41,585 nucleotides of DNA from Pirellulales bacterium (GTDB lineage Bacteria; Planctomycetota; Planctomycetia; Pirellulales; Thermoguttaceae). Shown here piece by piece: positions 8,448 to 16,648 of this stretch. The stretch's first letter is position 1, and each line of letters begins with the position of its first letter. Made by a program: the position numbers and the translations under genes. The DNA is taken from assembly GCA_013360685.1 (NCBI GenBank), contig JABWBD010000012.1:1-41585 (forward strand), in the 5' to 3' direction. The notes beneath the pieces were generated by a model that saw nothing but the letters and a program-made list of their open reading frames with translations, ran no database searches and was not told the origin of the DNA.

Positions 8448-11120
8448 ATGAAAATCATTGCTTGCTTTGCCTTGTGGTTGATTCTGACGGGTGTCGCCGG
8501 CGCGGAGCCTCAGGCGATCATCGACACCGACTTCGGGGTTCCGGGAAAGCCCTTTGAGACAATCACCGCGGCGAGAGGCGTCCGCATCACCGGGCGTCTG
8601 CCCGACGGATGGAGCGATAACTCAGAGTGGAAAGGCAATGTGGTGGCCGAATACAAGCCGATGAGCGAGGGAGGGCGAGATTTCCTTCGCGTTGAGCAAG
8701 CCTCCGGAGATGGCTTGCAGTTCATGCACCGCCTGCCCCCACTGGACGACGCCGGTGCTTATTACCGCCTGACGTTGACGGCTCGCAGCCTTACGGGCGT
8801 GAGTCTGGGGATTCGCGATGTCGGGCCACCGTACAGCACCCTGTCGTCGTTCACTCCCGCCACCGACGGCCAATGGCGAGACTTCTCCTACGACTTTCGA
8901 CTCTCTCCGCATCGGTCCCAGACCGGGCTGTTGGTCTATCTGGCGGGAAATGGCCGGCTGGACCTGGCGAAGCTCAAAGTGGTGAAGCTCTCCGAGCAGG
9001 ACCTCATCGCCGAGATCAAAGCCAAGCACCCCGCGGCCGGTTCAGGCAACCTGGTGAGCGCGTCTGTATTCCCGCTCGGACTGCAAAGCGGCTGGTCGAT
9101 CGATCGAGATTACTCCGACGGTGATGAGGTGAAGGTGGAAAGCGATCGGGCCCTCTCAGGCCCGAGCGGCAGTCCGGCGCTGCGGATCGACGCGACCGTA
9201 AAGGGGATCCGCGTTTACAGTGCCCCTTTCGCCGTGCCGTGGAGCTTCGAAACGCACGTGCTCAGCATCGCGCTTCGTGGCGATTGGGAGGGCAGCCTGG
9301 CGGTAACTGGTGGGCGCGGCCAGCAGTGCGCGAGACTGCCGCTCAAGTTGTCGGGCGAGCGGTGGCAACGCGTCGAATTACCGTTCAAGCCCGTCCTGTT
9401 GGCCCCATCGCACGTGATGCGGCTGGAGGGCAAGGGAACGCTCTGGCTGGACGGGTTACAGGTGGAACACGGGGCCAAGGCCGGCGCGTATGCCCCGCAG
9501 AAACCGATGGAAGTGTCCCTCGCTCTGCCGCCCTCCGATGCGGCCAGCGCGCGGGTGCAATTCACCGATGAGCCGATGAGGGTCCAGTTTGCCGTGGCGG
9601 GCCAGGCCCTGGGGGCGGTGCTCAAGACCCGATTGGTGACCATGTACGGCGATGAGAAACTCTTGCCGGCCATCCCCTTGGACTCCGCGAAATCGGGCGT
9701 CATCGCCTGCGAGCCGTTCGCCCCGCACGGACTCGGACCGTATCGCCTGGAGGCGTGCATCGTCGACGCCTCGGGGCAGCGTCTGAGCCCGGTCCAGGAA
9801 ATCGTGTTTTATCGGCTCCGCCGCCCGCGCTATTGGGGCAAGGACGCACCCGACTCCTTCTTCGGCACGCACACCTTATCGACCAACCGCCATCTGGCGA
9901 TGACGAAAGCGATCGGTGCGAACTGGGTCCGCCTTCACGACGCGGGGACGGAATACATCGGCTGGTCGTTTCTCGAACCCGAGAAGGGCAAGTGGCAGTT
10001 TCGGGACAGCGACTTGCGGCGCTATCGCGACCACCATCTGAAAATCCTGGGGCTGCTGTCGACAACGCCGGGTTGGGCCAGCAATCTTGGCAGGCCCGCG
10101 GCCGGCTACTTCGATCGCTACCTTGAGCCGCTCAGCATGGACGACTGGGTCCATGCGGTGCGGACGATCGTCGGCCATCACCGTTGGATGATCGACACTT
10201 ACGAAATCTGGAATGAACCGTGGGGGAGCACGTTCTGGAGTCTCAAGGTCGATCCGGCGCGGGGCCGGAACTCGAACGATCGCTATGTCGCCAGCGACAC
10301 GCCCTCGAAGGATTACGCCGGTCTGCAAAAGACGGCTTACGAAGCCGCGCACGGAGTATTTCCGCAGGTGACCATCATCGGCTTCAACACCTACGGGGCC
10401 GGGAACGGCACGAAATGGACCAAAGAGGTGCTCGACTTCGGCGGGCTGGACACTTGCGATGCGATCTCCTACCACCATTACGAAAACGGCTTGACGGGCT
10501 TTCCGGACGATCCCGCCGCAAAGGCATTCCAGGCGGCGGTGGGACCAATCCTCCAGAAACTCGGCCGGGTGCCGAAGCCGGTGTGGATGTCGGAAGGGGC
10601 GCCGTTGTCCGGCGATGTGTCGAACGGTTTCTATCGCTACACGTTGCCCTTCGAGAATCGCAATGACAACTGGCGAATCGCGGATCGGCTGGCGCGCTAC
10701 ACGATCGCCCGCAAGGCGAACGGCGAAGTTCGCCAGTTCCTCTATACCATGCACGGCCACAGCACATTCGGCGGCCCGGTGGGGTGGACAACGCTGGTTA
10801 CCGCCGAAGGCTTCTTGCACCCTTCGGCGGCGGCCCACAGCGCGCTGGCGTGCCTACTGGAGGACACGCAGTTCGCCGGTCGCGTGACGTTGGCGGACGG
10901 CGTCCACGCCTACCTCTACTCCGGAGCGAACCGCGCGGTGGCGGCGATCACATCGAGTCCGGTCCACGCGGCCTTCCAACTGCCGGCGGCGGCAGGGGTT
11001 CGGTCGTTGGACCTGTTCGGCAATCCGGTCGCAGCCGGTGCGGCGATCGACGATCGGGTTCACTACGTTGAGTGCGACGCCGGGCTGCCCGGTCTGAAGT
11101 CGGCACTATTGAAAGAATAG
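8448..11120 (+). CDS. large exported clan GH-A glycoside hydrolase with two binding domains
   Basis: An 890-residue protein with a clear signal peptide (MKIIACFALW, cleavage after VAGAE). Two galactose-binding-like jelly-roll regions come first (about residues 20-190 and 210-350, ending GTLWLDGLQVEHG), then a linker domain, then a catalytic barrel from about residue 470 (FFGTHTLS, GANWVRLHD). IWNEPW places the acid/base at Glu590, and WMSEGAP places the nucleophile at Glu716, the usual clan GH-A arrangement (GH39/GH42/GH5-like). A small C-terminal beta domain (LYSGANRAVAAIT, LDLFGNPV) follows. The start at 8448 is preferred over 8421 because of the promoter. It stands alone on the plus strand. 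Substrate not deducible. Confidence 0.82.
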   Translation: MKIIACFALWLILTGVAGAEPQAIIDTDFGVPGKPFETITAARGVRITGRLPDGWSDNSEWKGNVVAEYKPMSEGGRDFLRVEQASGDGLQFMHRLPPLDDAGAYYRLTLTARSLTGVSLGIRDVGPPYSTLSSFTPATDGQWRDFSYDFRLSPHRSQTGLLVYLAGNGRLDLAKLKVVKLSEQDLIAEIKAKHPAAGSGNLVSASVFPLGLQSGWSIDRDYSDGDEVKVESDRALSGPSGSPALRIDATVKGIRVYSAPFAVPWSFETHVLSIALRGDWEGSLAVTGGRGQQCARLPLKLSGERWQRVELPFKPVLLAPSHVMRLEGKGTLWLDGLQVEHGAKAGAYAPQKPMEVSLALPPSDAASARVQFTDEPMRVQFAVAGQALGAVLKTRLVTMYGDEKLLPAIPLDSAKSGVIACEPFAPHGLGPYRLEACIVDASGQRLSPVQEIVFYRLRRPRYWGKDAPDSFFGTHTLSTNRHLAMTKAIGANWVRLHDAGTEYIGWSFLEPEKGKWQFRDSDLRRYRDHHLKILGLLSTTPGWASNLGRPAAGYFDRYLEPLSMDDWVHAVRTIVGHHRWMIDTYEIWNEPWGSTFWSLKVDPARGRNSNDRYVASDTPSKDYAGLQKTAYEAAHGVFPQVTIIGFNTYGAGNGTKWTKEVLDFGGLDTCDAISYHHYENGLTGFPDDPAAKAFQAAVGPILQKLGRVPKPVWMSEGAPLSGDVSNGFYRYTLPFENRNDNWRIADRLARYTIARKANGEVRQFLYTMHGHSTFGGPVGWTTLVTAEGFLHPSAAAHSALACLLEDTQFAGRVTLADGVHAYLYSGANRAVAAITSSPVHAAFQLPAAAGVRSLDLFGNPVAAGAAIDDRVHYVECDAGLPGLKSALLKE

Positions 11121-11162
11121 GTAACGCCGTACCCTTTCCAGCCTGGGACGAGTTGGTCATGA

Positions 11163-11271
11163 AGCACCGCTCTCCGGCGTGTTTCCCAGGAGATTCTTGA
11201 CGCGACGTGCCCACGGCCAGATAATCCCGGCGTAGCGCTCGATCGCCAGCGAAACGACAGGAAGGGGAGAA
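11163..11271 (+). repeat. ~110-bp promoter-containing repeat, copy 1
   Basis: About 94% identical to 28410-28521 in the same orientation, with one 3-base indel. Both copies run from GCTCTCCGGCGTGTT to a purine-rich AGGGGAGA that looks like a ribosome binding site. Both hold the same promoter hexamers. In this copy no start codon follows: the sequence runs straight into the remnant at 11272. Confidence 0.85.
11197..11225 (+). promoter_or_regulatory. sigma70-type promoter inside repeat copy 1
   Basis: TTGACG (11197-11202), 17-base spacer, GATAAT (11220-11225). Hexamers and spacer length are preserved in copy 2. It now faces gene debris. Confidence 0.65.
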
Positions 11272-11694
11272 GCCCGACGACCGCGCCCGCCGCCGAGTCG
11301 GCGGAAGCCGACGCCGACGGGTCCTTCGTGCTGGCGTTTCCGCTTGCTTCGACGCACGCCGGCATCTACCTGGGCAACGGCAATGTGGGGGTGATTGTCT
11401 GGGGAACGCCGGACAAGTTGATCCTCACCTGTCTTCCAGCCTGTCTCCGATGAGTCCGAAGGCAATCCGTGCCCGTACCGGCGTATTGATGCTTCTTCCG
11501 CAGGAAAACGTCAAGCGGTTTTCGCCTTGGGAAAGAGCCGGGACATCACCGACGAGTTTCATCCTGCTCACTTCCTGGCCGGTGTGATTGCAGACGGACG
11601 CCGTCTCGCCGCCTTCCCTGTCTGGCCACAACAGCGAGGTGCGTCGTGGCCGGCGTCTGGCAGGAATCTGCACGACGAACTGGCGGTGAAATGA
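11272..11694 (+). pseudogene. remnant(s) of a secreted carbohydrate-active protein
   Basis: Frame one (11272-11453) encodes FVLAFPLASTHAG, YLGNGNVGVIVWG and DKLILT. This is the N-terminal signature of GH95/DUF5703-like proteins, which begin with a 'GNGxxGxxVWG' strand. It has no start codon and stops at 11451. The next frame (open to TGA at 11692) reads VFQPVSDESEG, QAVFALGKSRDITDEF and HPAHFLAGVIADGRR, which looks coding but is not recognised. The two may be one gene joined by a frameshift near 11430, or two fragments. The signal peptide expected after the repeat's ribosome binding site is missing. The debris ends exactly where the convergent gene's stop begins (11695). Confidence 0.5.
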
Positions 11695-12975
11695 TCAGTT
11701 GTTTCGCGCCGCGGCTGCCGGCTTGGGCTTGATGAACATCACGTCGGCCTGTGTCACCCAGCCGGTCCGCAGGTCGAGGCGGAACCACCCTTCGCTGTTC
11801 TTCTCGTGGAAGCGGGTTCCCGACCTCGGACCGAACTCCGCCAAATCGTACTGGGCCCAGGTCTTGCCCATGTCGGTGGAAACGATAATTCCGTTCTTCA
11901 TGGGCGAGGCCGGCGCGCAGTGGGAGGCCAGCATCACGCCGTCCTGGATGATCATGTTGCCCGACTCCACGCCCGGATTGAACAACATCGTGTGCTTTTC
12001 CGGATTCGGGATGTCGGCCGGGTCGCAGCAGAAGATGCCGCGGTCGTAGGGCTTGGGGCCGTTCGCATCGCTGATCCAGTAGCACTTGCCGTCGACGAAA
12101 CGGATTCCGCCGCACTTGTAGCGTGTGTTGAGGCTGGCGGTGACGATCACCTTCCATTGCCATTGGTCGTTCGCGGCGTCGTAGGTCCCGCGCAGCCAAT
12201 GGCACTCCTTGCCCTCCGGGCGATCGCCGTCGCCGGTGCAGGCGTAGAACGCGTTCTCCGCCGGGTTGTAGGAGACGCCATGGAGATGCCGGGCGATGAT
12301 CGGGTTGTCGGGATTGCCCAACAGGTTGCCCCCTTTCCCGCCGCCGCCCGAGCCGGTATCGCTGAAGTTGGGGTTCCGGCCAAACGTGTAGGCCAGCTTC
12401 ACGGTTTGCCCGCTGTCGGTGGAGTAGTAAATATTAACGGGCGTTGCGCCGCCGATCACGTTGCAGTAGTTGCCCCAAACCATGATCTCTTTGCCGCCGA
12501 TGTCCCAGGAGACGATGCCCGGCAGCGTGTGGAAGTACCATCCCGGGTTCTCGGGGGCCTTCGGCGTGTGCGGCAGATAGTCGCGGCCCTTGGCGTCTTT
12601 CACGGTGATCGGCTTGTAGGACTTGAGGTTGTCGGTGCTCAGATACAGGTTTGCACCGGTGGCGAAGAGGATGTTTCCGTTCTTGAGGATGTGGCTGAAC
12701 GTGATCTTCTTGGCGTCGGGAAAGGCAGCGCTGTGCGGCCAGGTGCGGGCGTTGTCCTCGGAAAGGAGGACCTTGCCTTCGAGGTAGCCGAAGGCCCTGT
12801 TGCTACGCTGGCAGTCGATATACGGCCCGGGGGGTTGCGGTCGATACCAGAAGTGAGGCGTCGAAGGGAAGTCTTCAAGCGACTTCGTCTCTTCGCCGCG
12901 GGCCGCGCAAAGAAGCGTTCCAAGTGAAACAGTCAGCGCGACCGAAACGACATAGCGGGACAAGAAGAACTTCAT
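11695..12975 (-). CDS. exported sialidase-like (BNR/Asp-box) propeller protein
   Basis: A 426-residue protein with a Sec signal peptide (MKFFLSRYVV, cleavage near CAARGE). Asp-box-type repeats LSEDNARTW, YSTDSGQTV and VSTDMGKTW mark a sialidase/BNR beta-propeller. Between them, strands such as HILKNGNILFATGANLYLS and HLHGVSYNPAENAFYACTGDGDR repeat. No arginine triad can be assigned with confidence, so it may be a binding propeller rather than a sialidase. GGAGGTAA lies just upstream of the ATG at 12975, and a promoter at 13051-13080 gives a ~70-base leader; the frame extension to 13080 is not used. It is monocistronic. Confidence 0.82.
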   Translation of the reverse strand: MKFFLSRYVVSVALTVSLGTLLCAARGEETKSLEDFPSTPHFWYRPQPPGPYIDCQRSNRAFGYLEGKVLLSEDNARTWPHSAAFPDAKKITFSHILKNGNILFATGANLYLSTDNLKSYKPITVKDAKGRDYLPHTPKAPENPGWYFHTLPGIVSWDIGGKEIMVWGNYCNVIGGATPVNIYYSTDSGQTVKLAYTFGRNPNFSDTGSGGGGKGGNLLGNPDNPIIARHLHGVSYNPAENAFYACTGDGDRPEGKECHWLRGTYDAANDQWQWKVIVTASLNTRYKCGGIRFVDGKCYWISDANGPKPYDRGIFCCDPADIPNPEKHTMLFNPGVESGNMIIQDGVMLASHCAPASPMKNGIIVSTDMGKTWAQYDLAEFGPRSGTRFHEKNSEGWFRLDLRTGWVTQADVMFIKPKPAAAARNN

Positions 12976-13050
12976 AGGACTTACCTCCGGTTGGGTCGTT
13001 GAGGCGGGTGGTGGGTCAAGCAGGCGGTGCCGGACGAACCGGCGCTGCCT

Positions 13051-13080
13051 ATTGTAGTCCAGCGCAAGCAGCCCGATCAA
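13051..13080 (-). promoter_or_regulatory. sigma70-type promoter for the 12975 gene
   Basis: On the minus strand TTGATC (13080-13075), 18-base spacer, TACAAT (13056-13051). It lies 55 bases downstream of the ceramidase-like remnant's stop. Confidence 0.5.
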
Positions 13081-13134
13081 CTTATGGCCCCCCCGGTTCC
13101 TTCTGGACCAGGATCGGAGTCCGCGGGGGGCAGC

Positions 13135-13400
13135 TTATTGGTGTGCCAGGAGATACTCGACCACCGCCTCGGTGAGATCCTTCTCGGCCGAAGGCGTGAA
13201 TAGGCAGATGTCCGTCTCGGAGCCCTTCAGTCTCCATTCTGCCTCGGTTGGCACGTAGGCGAACGTCCCGTTCGTCAACCCGTAAAAGAAAGTGTACGGA
13301 AAAGGCGAACGGTCGTGGATGCCGTTCGATATCTCGCAGAACAGTTCCGTGGGCGAACTCCAGATCATGATGTCCCCGCCAACAATCCCCTCGGGGCGAA
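13135..13400 (-). pseudogene. C-terminal remnant of a ceramidase-like gene
   Basis: The minus strand encodes IMIWSSPTELFCEISN, DRSPFPYTFFYG, LTNGTFAYVPTEAEW and LTEAVVEYLLAHQ before TAA at 13137-13135. This parallels the last ~85 residues of the ceramidase-like protein at 18141-19451 (VIWSAPMELFCEISN, YTNGTFCYLPSEQEY). The similarity fades near 13400, and no start codon, signal peptide or N-terminal domain follows upstream. The promoter of the divergent DegT-type gene now occupies that position. I read it as a 5'-deleted pseudogene. Confidence 0.75.
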
Positions 13401-13403
13401 CGG

Positions 13404-13433
13404 TTGACAACAGGAAAGGACGGGACCGATACT
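13404..13433 (+). promoter_or_regulatory. strong sigma70-type promoter for the 13518 gene
   Basis: A consensus TTGACA (13404-13409), 18-base spacer, GATACT (13428-13433). Transcription near 13440 would leave a leader of about 78 bases. It abuts the broken end of the ceramidase-like remnant. Confidence 0.6.
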
Positions 13434-13472
13434 GTCCGCGTGAGTTGGAGACCATCTCGAATCCGCGCATTT

Positions 13473-13496
13473 GACAAAGGCTGCGAGAGCCTTGTC
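13473..13496 (+). promoter_or_regulatory. leader hairpin before the DegT-type gene
   Basis: GACAAAGGCT (13473-13482) pairs with AGCCTTGTC (13488-13496) around a five-base loop, with one bulged A. It lies between promoter and ribosome binding site (GAAAGGA near 13502), so it could be an operator or a translational control hairpin. A second TTGACA at 13471 overlaps it but lacks a good -10. Confidence 0.4.
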
Positions 13497-13517
13497 TCGA
13501 TGTGAAAGGACAATCCG

Positions 13518-14882
13518 ATGAGTGAGAAGATGAAGAACCGTCGTGAGTTCCTGGCCGCTGTTGGCGCCGCGGGCGCTGCATCGATACTGGTGGGATCCGG
13601 TGAGGTTCGGGGCGGCCCCGCGTCGGAGGGCAAGGCGCGGCTGGCCATCGATGGAGGGACGCCGGTACGAAAGAAGCCGCTCTCCTCTCCTCCCTACGGG
13701 CCGCAATTCTACGATGATGTGGAAAAGAAGGAACTCATCGAGGTTCTCGAGTCGAAGTCGCCTTTCCGTTGGGGGGTTCCGGGCTCGAAAGCCCTTAAGT
13801 TCGAGAAAGCGTATGCCAAGCACATCGGTGTCAAGTATGCCATCGGTGTGACTTCGGGCACAACCGCCCTGTACACCGCGATGGCCGCCATAGGAATCGG
13901 ACCCGGCGACGAGGTCATTCTTCCCGCCTGGACCTGGTACGCCGACTACGACGCCGTTGTCCTCTGTGGATCCCTGCCGGTCTTCGCCGAGATCGACGAG
14001 TCGTTGGCCATCGATCCCAACGATATCGAAGCGAGAATCACGCCGCGCACCAAGGCGATCGTCCCCAGCCATCTCCAGGGAGGCGTGGCGGACATGGACG
14101 CCATTCTGGCGATTGCCCGCAAGCACAAGCTTTTCGTCGTGGAAGATTGCGCCCAATGTTGCGGCGGACGCTACAAGGGAAGGTACGTCGGCTCGATCGG
14201 CGACATGGGAATCAACAGCTTCCAACTCAGCAAGACCATCACGGCGGGCGAAGGCGGCGCCGTGACCACCAATGATCCCAAGCTCTTTGAACGGGCCCTC
14301 CGCTTCCATAGCGTCGGTTCCCTTCCCTCGCCGTATAAAGAGGAACTCAACGGGGGCCTGCTGGCGGCTTTCGCCTCGTGCAACTTCCGCATGAACGAAT
14401 TCACCGGGGCGGTTCTCTTCGGCCAGGTGCAGAAGCTCGATGCCATCAGCAAGGCCGTGCGGAACAACAACCGGAAGGTGCGCGAGGGGATTGCCGACCT
14501 GCCGGGGCTGAAACTGCGAAAGTCGGCCGACACCGAAGGCGATTTGGGCATGACCGTCTTCCTGACCATGGAGACCAAGCAACGGCGCGACAAGTTCCTG
14601 CGGGCCTTGCGTGCCGAGGGAATCAGTGCCTCGCCGCCGGGCGGCTCGGTGGTTCTGCCGAGTGACACGCGGATCGAAAACAAACTGACCATCCACCCGG
14701 ACTGGCCTACATTCCAGACGCCTCAGGGCAAAGCCATCCAGTACGGCGCCGACTCCTGCCCGCGGACGATCGATATCCTGGATCGCACGGGAGGCGTGCT
14801 CATGAATCCGATGCACACCGACGAAGACGTGAAGGACATCGTCACGGCCATCCGCAAGGTCTATCTGGCCATGGTGGGTTAG
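13518..14882 (+). CDS. Tat-exported DegT/DnrJ/EryC1/StrS-type PLP aminotransferase
   Basis: A 454-residue protein of the sugar-aminotransferase family. After a twin-arginine signal (NRREFLAAVGAAGAAS) come the family marks: LAIDGGTPVR, FEKAYAKHIGVKYAIGVTSGTTAL, GDEVILPAWTW, PSHLQGGVADMDAI, VVEDCAQCCGG, and FQLSKTITAGEGG, where Lys239 is in the PLP-binding position. The C-terminal half is complete. Relatives use PLP and an amino donor to aminate 3- or 4-keto sugars, normally nucleotide-linked and cytoplasmic. Export by Tat, which moves folded cofactor-loaded proteins, is unusual. A second in-frame ATG at 13530 would still keep the twin arginines. It converges with the minus-strand gene ending at 14879, overlapping by four bases. 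Confidence 0.87.
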   Translation: MSEKMKNRREFLAAVGAAGAASILVGSGEVRGGPASEGKARLAIDGGTPVRKKPLSSPPYGPQFYDDVEKKELIEVLESKSPFRWGVPGSKALKFEKAYAKHIGVKYAIGVTSGTTALYTAMAAIGIGPGDEVILPAWTWYADYDAVVLCGSLPVFAEIDESLAIDPNDIEARITPRTKAIVPSHLQGGVADMDAILAIARKHKLFVVEDCAQCCGGRYKGRYVGSIGDMGINSFQLSKTITAGEGGAVTTNDPKLFERALRFHSVGSLPSPYKEELNGGLLAAFASCNFRMNEFTGAVLFGQVQKLDAISKAVRNNNRKVREGIADLPGLKLRKSADTEGDLGMTVFLTMETKQRRDKFLRALRAEGISASPPGGSVVLPSDTRIENKLTIHPDWPTFQTPQGKAIQYGADSCPRTIDILDRTGGVLMNPMHTDEDVKDIVTAIRKVYLAMVG

Positions 14883-16594
14883 CGGCTGCCCGGATGAAGT
14901 ATCGCGCAGTCTGCCGCGAGAACTCCGGGGTCGTGAATAATCCGGGCTAGCGGATGGCTGTCTCGATCCTTCTGGAGCAAGATCGGCTGCGAGAAGATCA
15001 TGTCCACGATGGGAATGGGGGCCGTTCCCGAAGGATCGAGGTCGCTCATCCTGAAGGGGCCCTGCCGATCGTGAAGGCGGGAGATCTCATGGACGTTCAT
15101 CGCGGAGAGCGCCTCCGGCGTGAGCGGGCGGCCGCCGAGGTGGGTGCTCGGGTAAGCAAACGCCTCGACGCGGACGAAACGGCACGTAGCGACTCCGGCC
15201 GCGTCCTGTGGGAATTCAAACAAGGCGCTAGCGTCGTCCACGACCTTGGCCACCCCGGCATCGGTGATGAAGCGAATCTGTGTGTTCGGCCGCTTCGTCC
15301 GGTCGGCGCCGTCCACCGAGACCTCGATCCCGGTCGGCCGTCGGTCGCCGTTGTGTTTCACGGCGATGCGGGTGAAACGAAACTCGCTCTTGTCGTAGGG
15401 CGACACGGGTTGGCCCGACTCGTCCGTCTTCAACGCCCCGAGCAGGCCGAAGAACCGCCCATCCCGATACCCACGTAGCGCCTCGTGCTCGCGCTCGCGC
15501 GGGGAGGCGGTGGCCAGGGAGGAAACCAGCAGCACGTTGCGGCCTCGCCCGAAGAACACGTGGTCTTTCACAAAGAAGCCCAGGCACTGCCGGCCGGACC
15601 GGAGAGCCTCATCCCACAATCGGTAGAACCGCATTTCCGTGCCGCCAAAACCCTCATGCTGATTCCAGACCTCGATGCCCAGCACTCGGCGGTCGAAATC
15701 GAGCGCCTCCAGGAGAGATTTCAGCGATCCGCCCGGGTGATTGATCGTGATGCCCCCGCCATCCGGGAACAGCAGCCCCTCGATAGGACGCCCCGCGGAG
15801 TCTTTGCCCGTGCCGTCCAAGGCCGCCCGAAAAGCGTCCTTCCAGGGCCGATTGGTCCCCTGCATCAGCCGGAACCGATCGATCCGGGTCGAGGCGGGAT
15901 CGAACTCAAGACGCACCCGGACGTCGGCTGCCGTGGTCTTCAGGTACATCGATTCCGGCGACTTTGACGTCACGCGTTGGCGGCGCACGAGGCCGTCTCC
16001 GACTGGCGCGAAGGTCTTGTGGCTGACCGCCTCGGCGCCTTCAATCGTCAAGAGAACCTCGGCTTCTTGGTCCGTCCTTGCGGCTTGCGCAATCCGCAGG
16101 TCCAGCCGGTAGACGCCCAGCCAGGGCGATTTATCTCCGTCGAACACGTGCAAGCCGGAGAACACGTGTTCGATCGGCGCTTGGCCCGCTTTGAACCGCG
16201 GGGTCCGGCCATAGCCAGCCGTATAGAGGCTTCCAACCGCACAGAAATGCATCCCGCTGTCGGTGGTCGAGTGTTGCTCGGCGTTCGGCGCCCCCAGGGC
16301 TTCCGGATGCTCTTTCAGGAATTTTTCGGGCAACGGATAGAACGGCCGCGAGGGGTAATAGTTCGAGATCGGCAGGTGGCCGAACCCCATGTTCCAGAAC
16401 ACCCTGGGATCGCTTCCATGCTGGTGCGAAAACGAGTGCAGCGTCCGCACGTTTTCCCAGTCGATCCCGGCGTAGGGATTCACCATCTGTGCTTGCGCCA
16501 CGTCCGTCCCTGCAGCGGTGGCGGTCAGGACGATCGCTACCACGAGAACCACACCTCGGTGAGTGATTCGCAAGCGCTTCGTTCGAAAATCCAC
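14879..16594 (-). CDS. exported PHP-domain-like protein, function unknown
   Basis: A 571-residue protein beginning at GTG 16594, with AAGGAG six bases upstream. A signal peptide ends near TDVAQAQ. HSFSHQHG at about residue 52 and GGITINHPGG in the middle resemble the metal-binding His motifs of the PHP (polymerase and histidinol phosphatase) fold, where a metal cluster hydrolyses phosphoesters; exported PHP-like proteins are frequent in Planctomycetota. The C-terminal part (VKHNGDRRPTGIEVSVDG, CRFVRVEAFAYP) is rich in beta strands. The substrate is unknown and the PHP assignment rests on two motifs. It is 54 bases downstream of the membrane acyltransferase-like gene and probably co-transcribed with it. 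Confidence 0.72.
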   Translation of the reverse strand: MDFRTKRLRITHRGVVLVVAIVLTATAAGTDVAQAQMVNPYAGIDWENVRTLHSFSHQHGSDPRVFWNMGFGHLPISNYYPSRPFYPLPEKFLKEHPEALGAPNAEQHSTTDSGMHFCAVGSLYTAGYGRTPRFKAGQAPIEHVFSGLHVFDGDKSPWLGVYRLDLRIAQAARTDQEAEVLLTIEGAEAVSHKTFAPVGDGLVRRQRVTSKSPESMYLKTTAADVRVRLEFDPASTRIDRFRLMQGTNRPWKDAFRAALDGTGKDSAGRPIEGLLFPDGGGITINHPGGSLKSLLEALDFDRRVLGIEVWNQHEGFGGTEMRFYRLWDEALRSGRQCLGFFVKDHVFFGRGRNVLLVSSLATASPREREHEALRGYRDGRFFGLLGALKTDESGQPVSPYDKSEFRFTRIAVKHNGDRRPTGIEVSVDGADRTKRPNTQIRFITDAGVAKVVDDASALFEFPQDAAGVATCRFVRVEAFAYPSTHLGGRPLTPEALSAMNVHEISRLHDRQGPFRMSDLDPSGTAPIPIVDMIFSQPILLQKDRDSHPLARIIHDPGVLAADCAILHPGSR

Positions 16595-16648
16595 GACTGA
16601 CTCCTTCTGGTTACAAGCAGTGGCGGTCCTGCCGGCATCACCGGCCTG

